Shown here: positions 9,049 through 18,090 of the stretch, one piece after another
Layout of the letters: every line of letters begins with the position of its first letter
Numbering within the stretch: the first letter of the stretch is position 1
Assembly: GCF_036026595.1 (NCBI RefSeq)
Contig: NZ_JARZFX010000017.1
Coordinates: 1-61,917 of the forward strand
DNA from: Virgibacillus_P tibetensis
Lineage (GTDB): Bacteria > Bacillota > Bacilli > Bacillales > Amphibacillaceae
DNA: 61,917 bases
Direction of reading: 5' to 3'
The notes under the pieces: model-generated
Database searches by the model: none
What the model was told of the DNA's origin: nothing
The model's input: only the letters and a program-made list of their open reading frames with translations
Made by a program: the position numbers and the translations under genes

Positions 9049-10536
9049 TTAATTCACCCCTTTACTGAATAAATCCTTTTTGTTAATCTTGCCTGTTGCA
9101 TTTTTAGGAAGCTCATCCATGATGATTATCCTTTTAGGGACCTTATATTTACCAAGCTTCGTTAAGGCAAATCTCTTAATCTCCGCTTCATGGACTGACC
9201 CTTCATTTAAAGAGACAAAGGCAATAGGTACCTCTCCCCACTTATCATCCTCTACACCGATAACAGCAACCTCATTGATTCCCGGAAGTTCTTTAATGAC
9301 CTGTTCCACCTCTAATGGATAAATATTTTCTCCACCAGAAATAATCATATCTTTCTTCCGGCCGGCTACGTAAATAAATCCTTCGTTATCTTGTCTCACC
9401 AAATCACCTGAATATAGCCATCCATCGCGTATGGTTTCCTTTGTTTCTTCAGGAAGACCCCAGTATTCCTTCATAATATTTGGCCCTTTAATTAGTAGTT
9501 CGCCAATTTCCCCCTGTTCAACGGCTTCTCCCTTATCATCCACAATGGAAATATCACAAAACAGAACAGGCTTTCCAATGGATCCTACTTTTCTTTTATA
9601 ATCTTCTTTTGATAACATAAAGATAGTGGGAGATGTTTCTGTCATACCAAAGCCTTGACCAAATGGCAGACCCTGGTCTAGATATGCATTGATTAATTCT
9701 TTCGGACATGGTGCACCCCCGTTATAGAACCATCTTACCGAATCGAAATTGGCAGTTTCGAATAAAGAATTTCTTCTGATGGCATCATGTATGGCAGGAA
9801 CCCCCATGACTATTGTTACTTGATAGTCTTCAATGGCACGTATAGCATTTCCCGGATCGAATTTCCCTGGTATGACAATCGTTCCTCCAGCAAGCAACGT
9901 AGGAAATGCAAATAATCCTATCCCACCAATATGAAAAAGCGGTAAGAGAACAATTGATTTATCTGATGACGTTATCTCAATTGCGTATTGATTATTTATG
10001 GCATTCCAGAACATATTTTCCTGTGTTAGCACAGCACCCTTAGGCCTTCCCGTTGTTCCAGAGGTATAGCAGATTATAAATGGGTCATTTTTAACATCAA
10101 TCTCCTCAACCAGCAAAGGTTTATTGGAATAATCCCTCTCAACTCGATCAAACTGGTAAGCGCTTTCAAAGTCGGTGTGATGACAAATTTCTTGGAATAA
10201 ACTCTCTGTTTCCTCTTCATAGATTATCGTTTTCGCTCCACTATCCTTAATTTGAAACGCTAATTCTGATGTAGTTAGCCGTATATTCAAAGGGACAGCG
10301 ACTAGTCCTAGCTGAGCAATCGCAAAATAAGCAACCACATATTCTTCACGATTTTGCGATAAAATAGCTACTCGGTCGCCTTTTTCCAGAAAATATGTAT
10401 GACGTAGGGCAGCTGCCATTTCGTTAATTTTTCGAGATAATTCCTGATAGGTACTTTGACTGGATTTACTAATTACCGCAACTCTAACTGGTGTGATCAA
10501 AGCCCGTTTATGAATCCAATAGGCTATATTCTCCAA
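9049..10536 (-). CDS. acyl-CoA synthetase (AMP-binding, ANL superfamily)
   Basis: A 495-aa acid-CoA ligase that should adenylate a carboxylic acid and pass it to CoA. The P-loop YTSGTTGRPKG is at residues 157-167, followed by GFGMTET, the SGDL hinge region, GRKKDMIISGG and the C-terminal lysine motif NATGKI. Length and layout match medium/long-chain or aromatic acid CoA ligases. The start is TTG, placed directly after the TetR stop (TAA-TTG), with AAGGAGGTGA ending the TetR gene. It is the likely entry step for the imported substrate. Confidence 0.9.
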   Translation of the reverse strand: MENIAYWIHKRALITPVRVAVISKSSQSTYQELSRKINEMAAALRHTYFLEKGDRVAILSQNREEYVVAYFAIAQLGLVAVPLNIRLTTSELAFQIKDSGAKTIIYEEETESLFQEICHHTDFESAYQFDRVERDYSNKPLLVEEIDVKNDPFIICYTSGTTGRPKGAVLTQENMFWNAINNQYAIEITSSDKSIVLLPLFHIGGIGLFAFPTLLAGGTIVIPGKFDPGNAIRAIEDYQVTIVMGVPAIHDAIRRNSLFETANFDSVRWFYNGGAPCPKELINAYLDQGLPFGQGFGMTETSPTIFMLSKEDYKRKVGSIGKPVLFCDISIVDDKGEAVEQGEIGELLIKGPNIMKEYWGLPEETKETIRDGWLYSGDLVRQDNEGFIYVAGRKKDMIISGGENIYPLEVEQVIKELPGINEVAVIGVEDDKWGEVPIAFVSLNEGSVHEAEIKRFALTKLGKYKVPKRIIIMDELPKNATGKINKKDLFSKGVN

Positions 10537-11142
10537 TTATTTCACCTCCTTATCAGCTAATCCGTTAAAGATCAATTCCATTGCTTCATCAAATACATGA
10601 GCTGGTACAGACTCCTCTTCCCAATACACCCAACGCATCCCGAGAAATTGCCCAATTCCCATTAAACAGTAGGCAACTGTTTCTGGATTAAGCGGTTTAC
10701 ATTCTTTATCGGAAACTGCCTTCTCAATCGATTGAATGAACCCATTTGCCAGCTTTTCGTAATACCAGCGATATAATTGCTTATCTACTAATACAGACTG
10801 TTGGATAATGCTATACAAATTCCGGTGATTAATCACCCAGTCAAAAAAGGCCGAGTATCCAGCACGTTGCTTTTCATTAAATGATGATTTTTCTTCCATG
10901 GACAATTTGATATGATGACGCAAGCTGGAGCTTAATTGATAAACCAATTCATCATAAATCGCCTTTTTTGTTGGAAAATAATTGTAGTAAGTCCCTTGAG
11001 CTACCCCTGCTTTTACTGTTATTTCTACGATTGACGTATCGAAATAACCCTTCTCACCAATCACTTCTTCTGCCGTATCCAATATTTTCTGTCTAGTCTT
11101 CATGCCTTTTTTTGTTAACTGAATCCCCTTTAATTCTGACAC
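10537..11142 (-). CDS. TetR/AcrR-family transcriptional repressor, first gene of operon
   Basis: A 201-aa regulator with an N-terminal TetR helix-turn-helix (ILDTAEEVIGEKGYFDTS, then AGVAQGTYYNYFPTKKAI) and an all-helical ligand-binding C-terminal region. I chose the GTG at 11142, six bases after AGAGGTG; a GTG at 11151 overlaps that site and an internal ATG lies at 11103. Being first in the operon behind a promoter that contains a dyad, it probably represses its own transcript and is released by an acyl-CoA or the free acid (inference). The gene stop abuts the ligase start. Confidence 0.87.
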   Translation of the reverse strand: MSELKGIQLTKKGMKTRQKILDTAEEVIGEKGYFDTSIVEITVKAGVAQGTYYNYFPTKKAIYDELVYQLSSSLRHHIKLSMEEKSSFNEKQRAGYSAFFDWVINHRNLYSIIQQSVLVDKQLYRWYYEKLANGFIQSIEKAVSDKECKPLNPETVAYCLMGIGQFLGMRWVYWEEESVPAHVFDEAMELIFNGLADKEVK

Positions 11143-11164
11143 ATGAATCACCTCTCACTTTTAA

Positions 11165-11193
11165 ATTATATAGAACTTTCTAATAATTATCAA
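11165..11193 (-). promoter_or_regulatory. sigma-A promoter with overlapping dyad (putative TetR operator)
   Basis: On the minus strand TTGATA (11188-11193) and TATAAT (11165-11170) are separated by exactly 17 bp. The spacer contains TAGAAAGTTCTA (11171-11182), a dyad with perfect 5-bp arms. This is the expected place for autorepression by the TetR protein encoded just downstream. Confidence 0.72.
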
Positions 11194-11199
11194 GGCCTT

Positions 11200-11709
11200 T
11201 TTTGATTTTTTTTGCAACTATCTTTTTTTTGGTAGGATTACACTAGGATGGTAGGTTAAGAATGACAAACAGAGATCCTTTAGAGGTGGTGGATTAAATG
11301 GAGGAAATAGCGTTTTTTGACAGCAGAGGTAATCAAGGTGGCAGGATTTGAATGAACTATATGAGCTAATTCATGGATATTGGGGCATCCTCCCACCCTA
11401 ACGCTGCCGCGTATTGAGGAAGGAGCATTCTCGCCCAAATTAGGTCAACTATTGGAGTCACACTTCCACTAGGAAGTTATAGTGCTAACCGTTTTTCGTC
11501 TTATGAGACCAGAAGAATTACTTTCAAAGACTTCTACAAAATAAATAACGACTAAGTGGATTTCATTGATCGTGACCTAGCAATGATCTAACTCATACTA
11601 AAAATATCAACACATTTTCAACTATAGCCATTGCAAGTTTCTTACTAGGACCAAGGTTTTTCTCATCTAACTATCACTATTAGCTCTTTCATAAAAGCCT
11701 GCCTCCTAA
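11200..11709. other. gene-poor interval with possible decayed coding remnants
   Basis: About 500 bp without a convincing gene. On the plus strand, short open stretches are broken by frameshifts and stops: one near 11350-11395 reads DLNELYELIHGYWG and another near 11420-11540 reads ILAQIRSTIGVTLPLGSY. They look like pieces of one degraded protein, but I do not recognise it. Confidence 0.3.
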
Positions 11710-14700
11710 TCAATACACATCCAACTCTTCCGACCCAATAATCAAATGATACATTTCTCTTGTTGAATCCATTGGTTCAACACCTAACTCTTCTTCCAAA
11801 ATGTCACAACACTTTTCGTACCACCTGACAGCTTGTGGACGGTTGTTATTCTGATAATAACTATACATGATCAACCGGTAGGCTTCCTCCCACGTATTAT
11901 CTTTCTCTAAAATCTTTTCACACCAGTCAATACACAAATTAAACTCAAGCAATCGAACAGCTAACTGCGCCCTCTTTTCTGCACCTCGCAAAAATAACAA
12001 TTGCAGGCGATGCCTCTCCGCTGCGCTCCAACTTAATGTGCGAAAATCTTCCAGGTAGTCACCCCGGTATAGCTTCAATCCTTTTTCAAGTAATTCACCA
12101 GAACGCTTTGGCTCTTTTTCTTTTAACCCTCTAGAGATGAAATCTTCAAATATAATTATATCCAGCTCATACCCAGCATGTGGATTCAACTTATATCCAC
12201 TGCCTTTTCGAAAAACAAAAAACGATTCCTCCCTCGCCTTTCTTTGTGGATCCAATGCCTTTAAAAGTGCATTCAGAGTTACTTTGAACTTCTTTTCAGC
12301 AACTGTTTCCTCTTCGTTTGGCCAGAGATAGTGATAGATTTCTTCCTTTAATAATAGCTTGCTTCTATTTGTAACAAAAAGCACAAAAAGTTCCTTCGCT
12401 TTTTCTCGTTGCCATTCTTGATGTTCTATCTTTTTTGTTCCTTTCCATACATTTAATTGGCCTAGTGTATGAATAACCAGTGTATAGCCAGGATGCCTTT
12501 TTATATTTCCTGCAAAGCCAAGCTCATAAATTAATTGAGCAGTAAATTGAGGAGCGATTTCAAGGTCTTTTGCTTTTAATAACATAGGGGCAATATTTTG
12601 CAAATCTGTCGGTCCAAATGCAGTTGGTTTTTTTAGGAAAAAGGAAAATTCCTCTGCTTGAACTTCTTGAAGGAACACTTCCATTTCAAGCTTAAATTTA
12701 CGCTCATCTCCCTTTTCCAATGAAATATACGCTCCCCAAAACGCAGTAACCATTATTCCATATCGGTCACCGCAGGCAAGCATATCCGCCTGTGCTCCAT
12801 CAATAACTTTTATTGCTGCATTCATATTTTTGTTATACACTTCTGCTATTCCTATCCCTATTTTGATAAAAGCACTTAGCCAGCGATCATTTACTTTTTC
12901 AGTTTCTATTAATCCTTTTTTGGCGTTTTCAATTGCTGTTTCATATGCAAGTCTTTTTCCATATAAAATAGACAAACCCATATAGGGTTCTGCTTTTCCC
13001 CTTGAGACATTAATTTCTCCCATTAATTGAAGAGCCGTTTCATAACATTGAATTGCCAGATCCATATCATAATAATCAACTAACTGTATCGCATGCCCCA
13101 TTCTCATCCAACCACATGCTTCCACAAAAGGTGACTGAATAGATAGACCCAATTGAATTCCATCCGAAGCCAGCTGTTTACTTTCATCCGCGTTACCCAT
13201 AAACGCTTCAATAATAGATAGTATCAAATCCGTTTCCCTATGCGACTGCGATAAATGCTTCTTATTTTTTTCCTGATTAGTTAACTTTTGTTTCATTAAA
13301 AAATCTTTAGCTTTCGCCAATCTTCCTGTACGCAGATAGATTCTTGCTTGTAAGTTACTTTCTTCCATTGGCAAGTCCAGTAATTTTGCACGATTAAACC
13401 AATTCTCTGCTTTTACTGCCTGGCCGGCATTCAACAGGTTTTCCGCCATCAGTTGATATAATTGTGACATTTTTTCTTTAGGGGCATTGGCTTTTTCACG
13501 CATATGGATAGCTTGATTCACGAACCTTTCCGCTCTGTCAGGTTGAATCGTATCAAGATAGATTCTTGCCTTACCTTCCAACGCAAGTCCTGCAAGGTAA
13601 TAATAGGATTGATCATCCTCAGATATGATGGCTAATATCTTTTCATAGTTTTTTTCTGCTTGTTCAAATAATGATCTGTAACGCTCAATCTCACCCTGAA
13701 AAAAATAAAGCAATGGATATATATTCTTATATTCATTTGGTAAAACCAACAGCATTTCATATAAATTCTGATGTCTACCAGATTGCAATATCTGCAGTCC
13801 ATGCTTATTTAATAAATAGGCTATCGTGTTATATTCTTTAATTTTTCGATAATGATAAAGGGCTGCCTCTATGTTTCCTTCTCTTTCATAGTAATTTCCG
13901 GCTCTCTTATGCAGACCTTCATACTCATTCTTGTAGGTTTTAAATAAACGGTTTTCTAAGAAGGCTTTAAATAATGCATGGTAACGGTAATAATGCCCTT
14001 CTCCAGACACAATAAATAAATTTTGCTCAACCAATCCTGCTAGAATTTCTCCTGAGCCATTAATTTGCAGGATATGATCACAACCTACAGGAGATAAAAT
14101 CTCCATCACGCTGGATTGAAGCAGAAATTGCTGCATAATTAGTGATTGTTTTGACAAAACTTCTGAGGCCAGGTAGTCGAACAAATCCTCCAGTGAGCTC
14201 TGTCGATTCTGAATGACTTTCTCAACAGTTGTATCCCCATTTAATTGCTGAGCCAACATGTTAAACGCGATCGTCCATCCTTCCGTTAACTGATAAATCT
14301 TATCAATATCCTCATCTTTCACACGTAAGTGATATATATCTTCCAAAATAAAATACATTTCATCGGGTGATAATGACAAATCCGTTTGGGTGATTTCCAG
14401 CAATTCTCCTTCCATTTTCAGCTTAGCCATCGCATCCCATTTAGGTTTATTTCTACTTGATATTACGATGTGTAAATTAGAGGGGACGTGATCAACTAAG
14501 TATAATACAAACATTTCAATATCATTGGAGTTTATAACATGATGGAAGTCGTCTAAAATTATCACGATTTGACTTTCCAGTTCCATAACTTCATTAATAA
14601 AATGTGAGGCAAACGAATAGATTATTTCACTACTTATATAGTTGTCAAGCGTGTCCAATTCTTTCATTATAGACTCACCGAACATAGGATGCTTTTGTCT

Positions 14701-14961
14701 AATGGATTGTAATAACTTTGTAAGGAAGGGTAGAATGTCATCATCACGGTGAGATATCGAATACCAGCATGATTCCGTATTTACATCATGCATATACAAA
14801 GAGAGCGTCGTACTTTTTCCATAACCTGCCCCAGCAATTAATAAGGTTAATGGCTTCTTCTGTATAGCCATAAGTTTTTTGGATAATTTATTACGTCGTA
14901 CAAACCTGTCTCTTATAGGTGGTGGTGTAAGCTGACTTTGAATAATTGGTATATTTCGCAT
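11710..14961 (-). CDS. very large MalT-like / BTAD-domain transcriptional regulator
   Basis: A 1083-aa STAND-type regulator. The N-terminus follows MalT (QSQLTPPPIRDRFVRR), with Walker A GAGYGKST at 44-51 and Walker B VIILDDF near 133-139. A long TPR-like helical region spans roughly 350-830. The C-terminus has a winged helix (KAKELFVLFVTNRSK to KALDPQRKAREESF) and a bacterial transcriptional activator (BTAD) domain ending near EELGVEP. MalT itself ends in a LuxR-type helix-turn-helix, so this is a MalT N-terminus joined to an AfsR/SARP-like output. ATP and an inducer probably drive oligomerisation. It is transcribed toward the TetR operon and may activate it, but no target site is evident. 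Confidence 0.82.
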   Translation of the reverse strand: MRNIPIIQSQLTPPPIRDRFVRRNKLSKKLMAIQKKPLTLLIAGAGYGKSTTLSLYMHDVNTESCWYSISHRDDDILPFLTKLLQSIRQKHPMFGESIMKELDTLDNYISSEIIYSFASHFINEVMELESQIVIILDDFHHVINSNDIEMFVLYLVDHVPSNLHIVISSRNKPKWDAMAKLKMEGELLEITQTDLSLSPDEMYFILEDIYHLRVKDEDIDKIYQLTEGWTIAFNMLAQQLNGDTTVEKVIQNRQSSLEDLFDYLASEVLSKQSLIMQQFLLQSSVMEILSPVGCDHILQINGSGEILAGLVEQNLFIVSGEGHYYRYHALFKAFLENRLFKTYKNEYEGLHKRAGNYYEREGNIEAALYHYRKIKEYNTIAYLLNKHGLQILQSGRHQNLYEMLLVLPNEYKNIYPLLYFFQGEIERYRSLFEQAEKNYEKILAIISEDDQSYYYLAGLALEGKARIYLDTIQPDRAERFVNQAIHMREKANAPKEKMSQLYQLMAENLLNAGQAVKAENWFNRAKLLDLPMEESNLQARIYLRTGRLAKAKDFLMKQKLTNQEKNKKHLSQSHRETDLILSIIEAFMGNADESKQLASDGIQLGLSIQSPFVEACGWMRMGHAIQLVDYYDMDLAIQCYETALQLMGEINVSRGKAEPYMGLSILYGKRLAYETAIENAKKGLIETEKVNDRWLSAFIKIGIGIAEVYNKNMNAAIKVIDGAQADMLACGDRYGIMVTAFWGAYISLEKGDERKFKLEMEVFLQEVQAEEFSFFLKKPTAFGPTDLQNIAPMLLKAKDLEIAPQFTAQLIYELGFAGNIKRHPGYTLVIHTLGQLNVWKGTKKIEHQEWQREKAKELFVLFVTNRSKLLLKEEIYHYLWPNEEETVAEKKFKVTLNALLKALDPQRKAREESFFVFRKGSGYKLNPHAGYELDIIIFEDFISRGLKEKEPKRSGELLEKGLKLYRGDYLEDFRTLSWSAAERHRLQLLFLRGAEKRAQLAVRLLEFNLCIDWCEKILEKDNTWEEAYRLIMYSYYQNNNRPQAVRWYEKCCDILEEELGVEPMDSTREMYHLIIGSEELDVY

Positions 14962-15186
14962 TTTTGTCCCCCCTCGACAATTAACTATTCCAATTTATAA
15001 CTATGTGGATTATTAATGGAAAATAAATAAAGTTTAACGCTTTTGTTATTTGTACGGAGTTATAGGAAATTATTACTACTTTAATTATTATACTTATCAC
15101 TTAAATATGATGGCAGTACTATCATTCTTTAATTTGTAAAGATTCAGTATCTTCTATTCATTTTATACGAAAACTGCGAATAAAAC

Positions 15187-15220
15187 AAAATGAATAGACC
15201 ATTTGGATCTACTCATTTTT
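15187..15220 (-). terminator. terminator of the yebE-like gene
   Basis: AAAATGA..TAGA.CCA pairs with TGG.TCTA..TCATTTT around a 2-nt loop; on the minus strand it is followed by GTTTTATT. It lies 10 bp past the stop of the membrane-protein gene. Confidence 0.7.
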
Positions 15221-15229
15221 AACTACTAG

Positions 15230-15880
15230 TTATTCCTTTGTTTCATTAGGGTCGGATTTCTGAACTTCCTTACTATCTGAGACCTGCTGTTCTTCACGTG
15301 GGGTCTCTGGTTGTTTTTCAACAGGATTCTTTTTCTTCGGATTCATTAATCTGCCTTTACGCACCTGCTTCACCCAGAATCCGCCATGAATTTGCTTCGG
15401 TTCATAGGAGATGATAAATGCTTTAGGATCAATATTCTGGATGGTTTCATAAAGTTTTAATTCATATTTTCTTGGCGTTAATATTTGCATGGACAAACGA
15501 TCGCCATCCATCCCATATGCAAACCAGCTTGTTACACCATATCCCTTATCCCTTAATTTACGGGTAAATTCAATATCCGGATTAGATGAAATTACATTTA
15601 CAGTAATATAACCTAATGCAAGCTTCTCTTCTATTTTCGTTCCAATTATAACTCCAGTACCGAAGCCGACTGCATATGCCACTAAATTCTGGATTTGATC
15701 CAGGTTGTCTAATACTAAACCGAGACCCAAAACGTAGATGACAACTTCAAACATACTAACAAATGCTGCTATATACCGTCGTCCTTTTAATGTTAGAATC
15801 ATACGAACAGTCGATAAAGATACATACACAATATTGATCAACAGAATAATTGCAACCATTACAAACGCGTTACTCAGCAA
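15230..15880 (-). CDS. yebE: DUF2179/UPF0316 membrane protein (YebE-like)
   Basis: A 216-aa protein with three N-terminal membrane segments (about residues 5-80), a soluble domain with the GVTSWFAYGMDGDRLSM segment typical of DUF2179, and a charged Lys/Glu/Pro-rich tail from about residue 180. The start is TTG, six bases after GGAGGG. In B. subtilis yebE lies near guaA-pbuG; here it is about 11 kb further on, which fits insertions between them. Its function is not known. Confidence 0.78.
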   Translation of the reverse strand: MLSNAFVMVAIILLINIVYVSLSTVRMILTLKGRRYIAAFVSMFEVVIYVLGLGLVLDNLDQIQNLVAYAVGFGTGVIIGTKIEEKLALGYITVNVISSNPDIEFTRKLRDKGYGVTSWFAYGMDGDRLSMQILTPRKYELKLYETIQNIDPKAFIISYEPKQIHGGFWVKQVRKGRLMNPKKKNPVEKQPETPREEQQVSDSKEVQKSDPNETKE

Positions 15881-15947
15881 AGCTAACCCTCCTACTTCTT
15901 CCTATTAGAATACCTTAATTCTAATTCATATGAAACTATTTATGATG

Positions 15948-15997
15948 GCATGCACAATGTACATATTGTTTGCACTGCTGCCGGAAACAGTGCATGC
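15948..15997. repeat. nested inverted repeat upstream of hsp20
   Basis: GCATGCAC (15948-15955) and GTGCATGC (15990-15997) enclose a second hairpin GCACTG/CAGTGC (15972-15977 and 15988-15993), so two alternative stems share bases. No T run follows. It lies between the divergent yebE-like and hsp20 genes and could be regulatory. Confidence 0.4.
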
Positions 15998-16079
15998 GTT
16001 CCCTCTTTAGTTATCGTCTCACCACATTGGGATTCTGGGCATATTATATATAAATTAATCCAAACGATGAGGTGAGGTT

Positions 16080-16514
16080 ATGGATCCATTTAAACAAATG
16101 AGTGATTGGAAAAAGAATATGGATCACTTTTTCGGTGATAAATTCTGGACTGAATTCGAAGGAACAATTAAACCCACAATTCCCCCAATTAACATGTATA
16201 AATCAGACAATGAATTAACCTGTATTGTAAATATGCCTGGTCTAGATGATATGCATAAGATTGATATCTATGTCGATTATGCCACCTTGGAGTTAAAAGG
16301 TTCGATCGACATGGAAAATGCAGGAGGAACAGTTGTGCAAGAAGAGATATTACAAGGTGTCTTTGATAGAACCATCTCCCTGCCTTTTCCAGTACGGTCA
16401 GATAAAATAAAAGCAACATATAAGAGTGGGCTTATGTACATCCAGCTACACCGGTTAATCTCTGATACAAGCCGAAAGCATAGAGTAAATGTGCATGTAC
16501 TAGAAGGAGAGTAG
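16080..16514 (+). CDS. small heat-shock protein, Hsp20/alpha-crystallin family
   Basis: A 144-aa protein with an alpha-crystallin domain from about residue 35 to 140 (NMPGLDDMHKIDIYVD, TISLPFPVRSDKIKATYKSGLMYIQL). The last motif is the usual GxLxI-type edge, written here GLMYIQL. It should act as an ATP-independent holdase in the cytoplasm or on the spore. GAGGTGAGG lies just upstream of the ATG. No CIRCE or CtsR box was seen upstream, so heat control is not shown. Confidence 0.8.
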   Translation: MDPFKQMSDWKKNMDHFFGDKFWTEFEGTIKPTIPPINMYKSDNELTCIVNMPGLDDMHKIDIYVDYATLELKGSIDMENAGGTVVQEEILQGVFDRTISLPFPVRSDKIKATYKSGLMYIQLHRLISDTSRKHRVNVHVLEGE

Positions 16515-16581
16515 CATTATAATTAGGCAACTTTTCTATAATGATAAACGAATCTATAAAAGGCGGCATAATTAAAAAGAC

Positions 16582-17289
16582 TTATTTATTTGGACCGAAA
16601 ACACGTTTCTCTACATTGGCATCCTGGCCACGCAACCGTTTACCCAGTGTTCGTTTCCAGTTTTCAGCTAAGAGATCGCATGAAGCAAGATCATCTGCCA
16701 GACGCAGGTCATCTTTATATACGTGCATTATCTCGTTGCAGGCAGCGATGGACCACTGGGGATATGGGCGGTCTATACATTCCATATCTGCGGGTGCCTG
16801 GATATGGCCTTCCTTTAGCACTCGGAAATACCAGCCGGTTCTTCCACTATTTTGAATTCTCAATGCAAAATCCAACACCTGAAAACGGCGAGCTGGCTTC
16901 CAACATGGTTGGCGGGGCTGTGAAACCTGGATAATTGCCTCGCCAATTTTATATGTGTCACCGATACATACGGTAAACTCATCCATTTCAAGAACAGCAA
17001 AGTTTTCACCCATCGATCCCATACCAATTGAATCAATCTTAAGTTCTTCCTGCCAATTCATATAATGCTTTAACGGATAGGCGAAAATTGCTTTTTCCGG
17101 GCCTCCATGATTCTTTTTATCAGCAACTTCATCTCCTGAAAGTCCTGATTGACTTAACCATATTTTTTCATCAAATTCACTTTTAAACATTCCACTTTCC
17201 CATGGTCTGTTCATACGATCTGGAGAGTTCTTCTCACCAACTTGATTCACCTTACCCGTAAAAATTTTATGTACATGCGGTTCTTCCAT
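16582..17289 (-). CDS. MOSC-domain protein (YiiM-like)
   Basis: A 235-aa MOSC protein. The GGPEKAIFAYPLKHY segment and the conserved Cys in SQPRQPCWKPARRF mark the molybdenum-cofactor sulfurase C-terminal domain, followed by a 3-alpha domain that in YiiM-type proteins helps reduce N-hydroxylated compounds. GCAGGTGA precedes the ATG. It is convergent with hsp20 and divergent from msrA. The natural substrate is unknown; a role in detoxifying N-oxides is inferred from relatives. Confidence 0.82.
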   Translation of the reverse strand: MEEPHVHKIFTGKVNQVGEKNSPDRMNRPWESGMFKSEFDEKIWLSQSGLSGDEVADKKNHGGPEKAIFAYPLKHYMNWQEELKIDSIGMGSMGENFAVLEMDEFTVCIGDTYKIGEAIIQVSQPRQPCWKPARRFQVLDFALRIQNSGRTGWYFRVLKEGHIQAPADMECIDRPYPQWSIAACNEIMHVYKDDLRLADDLASCDLLAENWKRTLGKRLRGQDANVEKRVFGPNK

Positions 17290-17395
17290 TGTGTCACCTG
17301 CTTTTAGTTATGTTATAGTAAATTATTATCTAACGCTATCTTACTAAACATATTATAAATTGTAACTATTTTAGTTGAAGATTGGAGGAAAATAA

Positions 17396-17920
17396 ATGAC
17401 TGAGCATAAAACAGCAACTTTTGCCGGTGGCTGCTTCTGGTGTATGGTAAAGCCATTTGACCGTTGGGATGGGGTTCATAGCGTTGTTTCCGGATATACC
17501 GGCGGACATGTAGAAAATCCTACTTACGAAGATGTTAAGGCTGGTTCTTCTGGTCATTATGAAGCTGTTAAGATAACCTATGATCCAAACAGTATAAGCT
17601 ATGAAACTATTTTGGAAGTGTTTTGGCGTCAAATTGATCCCACTGATGACGGTGGCCAATTTCACGATCGGGGAGACTCCTATCGAACTGCCGTTTTTTA
17701 TCATGATGAAAAACAACAGCGTGCTGCTGAAGCTTCCAAAAAGGAATTAGGAGACAGTGGTAAATTTTCTAAACCGATTGTAACGCAAATCCTTCCAGCG
17801 GTCAGGTTCTATCCTGCCGAAGAATATCATCAGGATTACTATAAAAAGAATGAAACCCATTATAAAGAAGATCGTGCTAAATCTGGTAGAGATGAATTTG
17901 CAGAAAAGATATGGAAATAA
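17396..17920 (+). CDS. msrA: peptide-methionine (S)-S-oxide reductase
   Basis: A 174-aa MsrA that repairs methionine-S-sulfoxide in oxidised proteins. The catalytic motif GGCFWCMVKPF places the nucleophilic Cys at residue 13 with a nearby Cys16, the arrangement seen in Bacillus MsrA. QIDPTDDGGQFHDRG and the YHQDYYKKN region are also typical. GGAGG lies seven bases before the ATG. No MsrB domain or msrB gene is adjacent. Confidence 0.93.
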   Translation: MTEHKTATFAGGCFWCMVKPFDRWDGVHSVVSGYTGGHVENPTYEDVKAGSSGHYEAVKITYDPNSISYETILEVFWRQIDPTDDGGQFHDRGDSYRTAVFYHDEKQQRAAEASKKELGDSGKFSKPIVTQILPAVRFYPAEEYHQDYYKKNETHYKEDRAKSGRDEFAEKIWK

Positions 17921-18031
17921 TATTGGTCTAGTGCATTGAGTATTAACGGGTTTACTTGTGTGAGGTGCAAAAAAGTAAATCACAAGTTAAACACGCTATA
18001 ATCACATAATTTTCACTAATAAATTCACAGT

Positions 18032-18069
18032 AAAAAATGGCTTTGGATAATTCTCCAAGCCATTTTTTC
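18032..18069 (-). terminator. strong hairpin terminator
   Basis: AAAAAATGGCTT.GGA pairs with TCC.AAGCCATTTTTT, giving a long stem with T runs on both strands. It lies 22 bp past the minus-strand secreted-protein pseudogene and 112 bp past msrA, and could stop transcription from both sides. Confidence 0.8.
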
Positions 18070-18090
18070 TATCTAATATCTGTTATTAAA

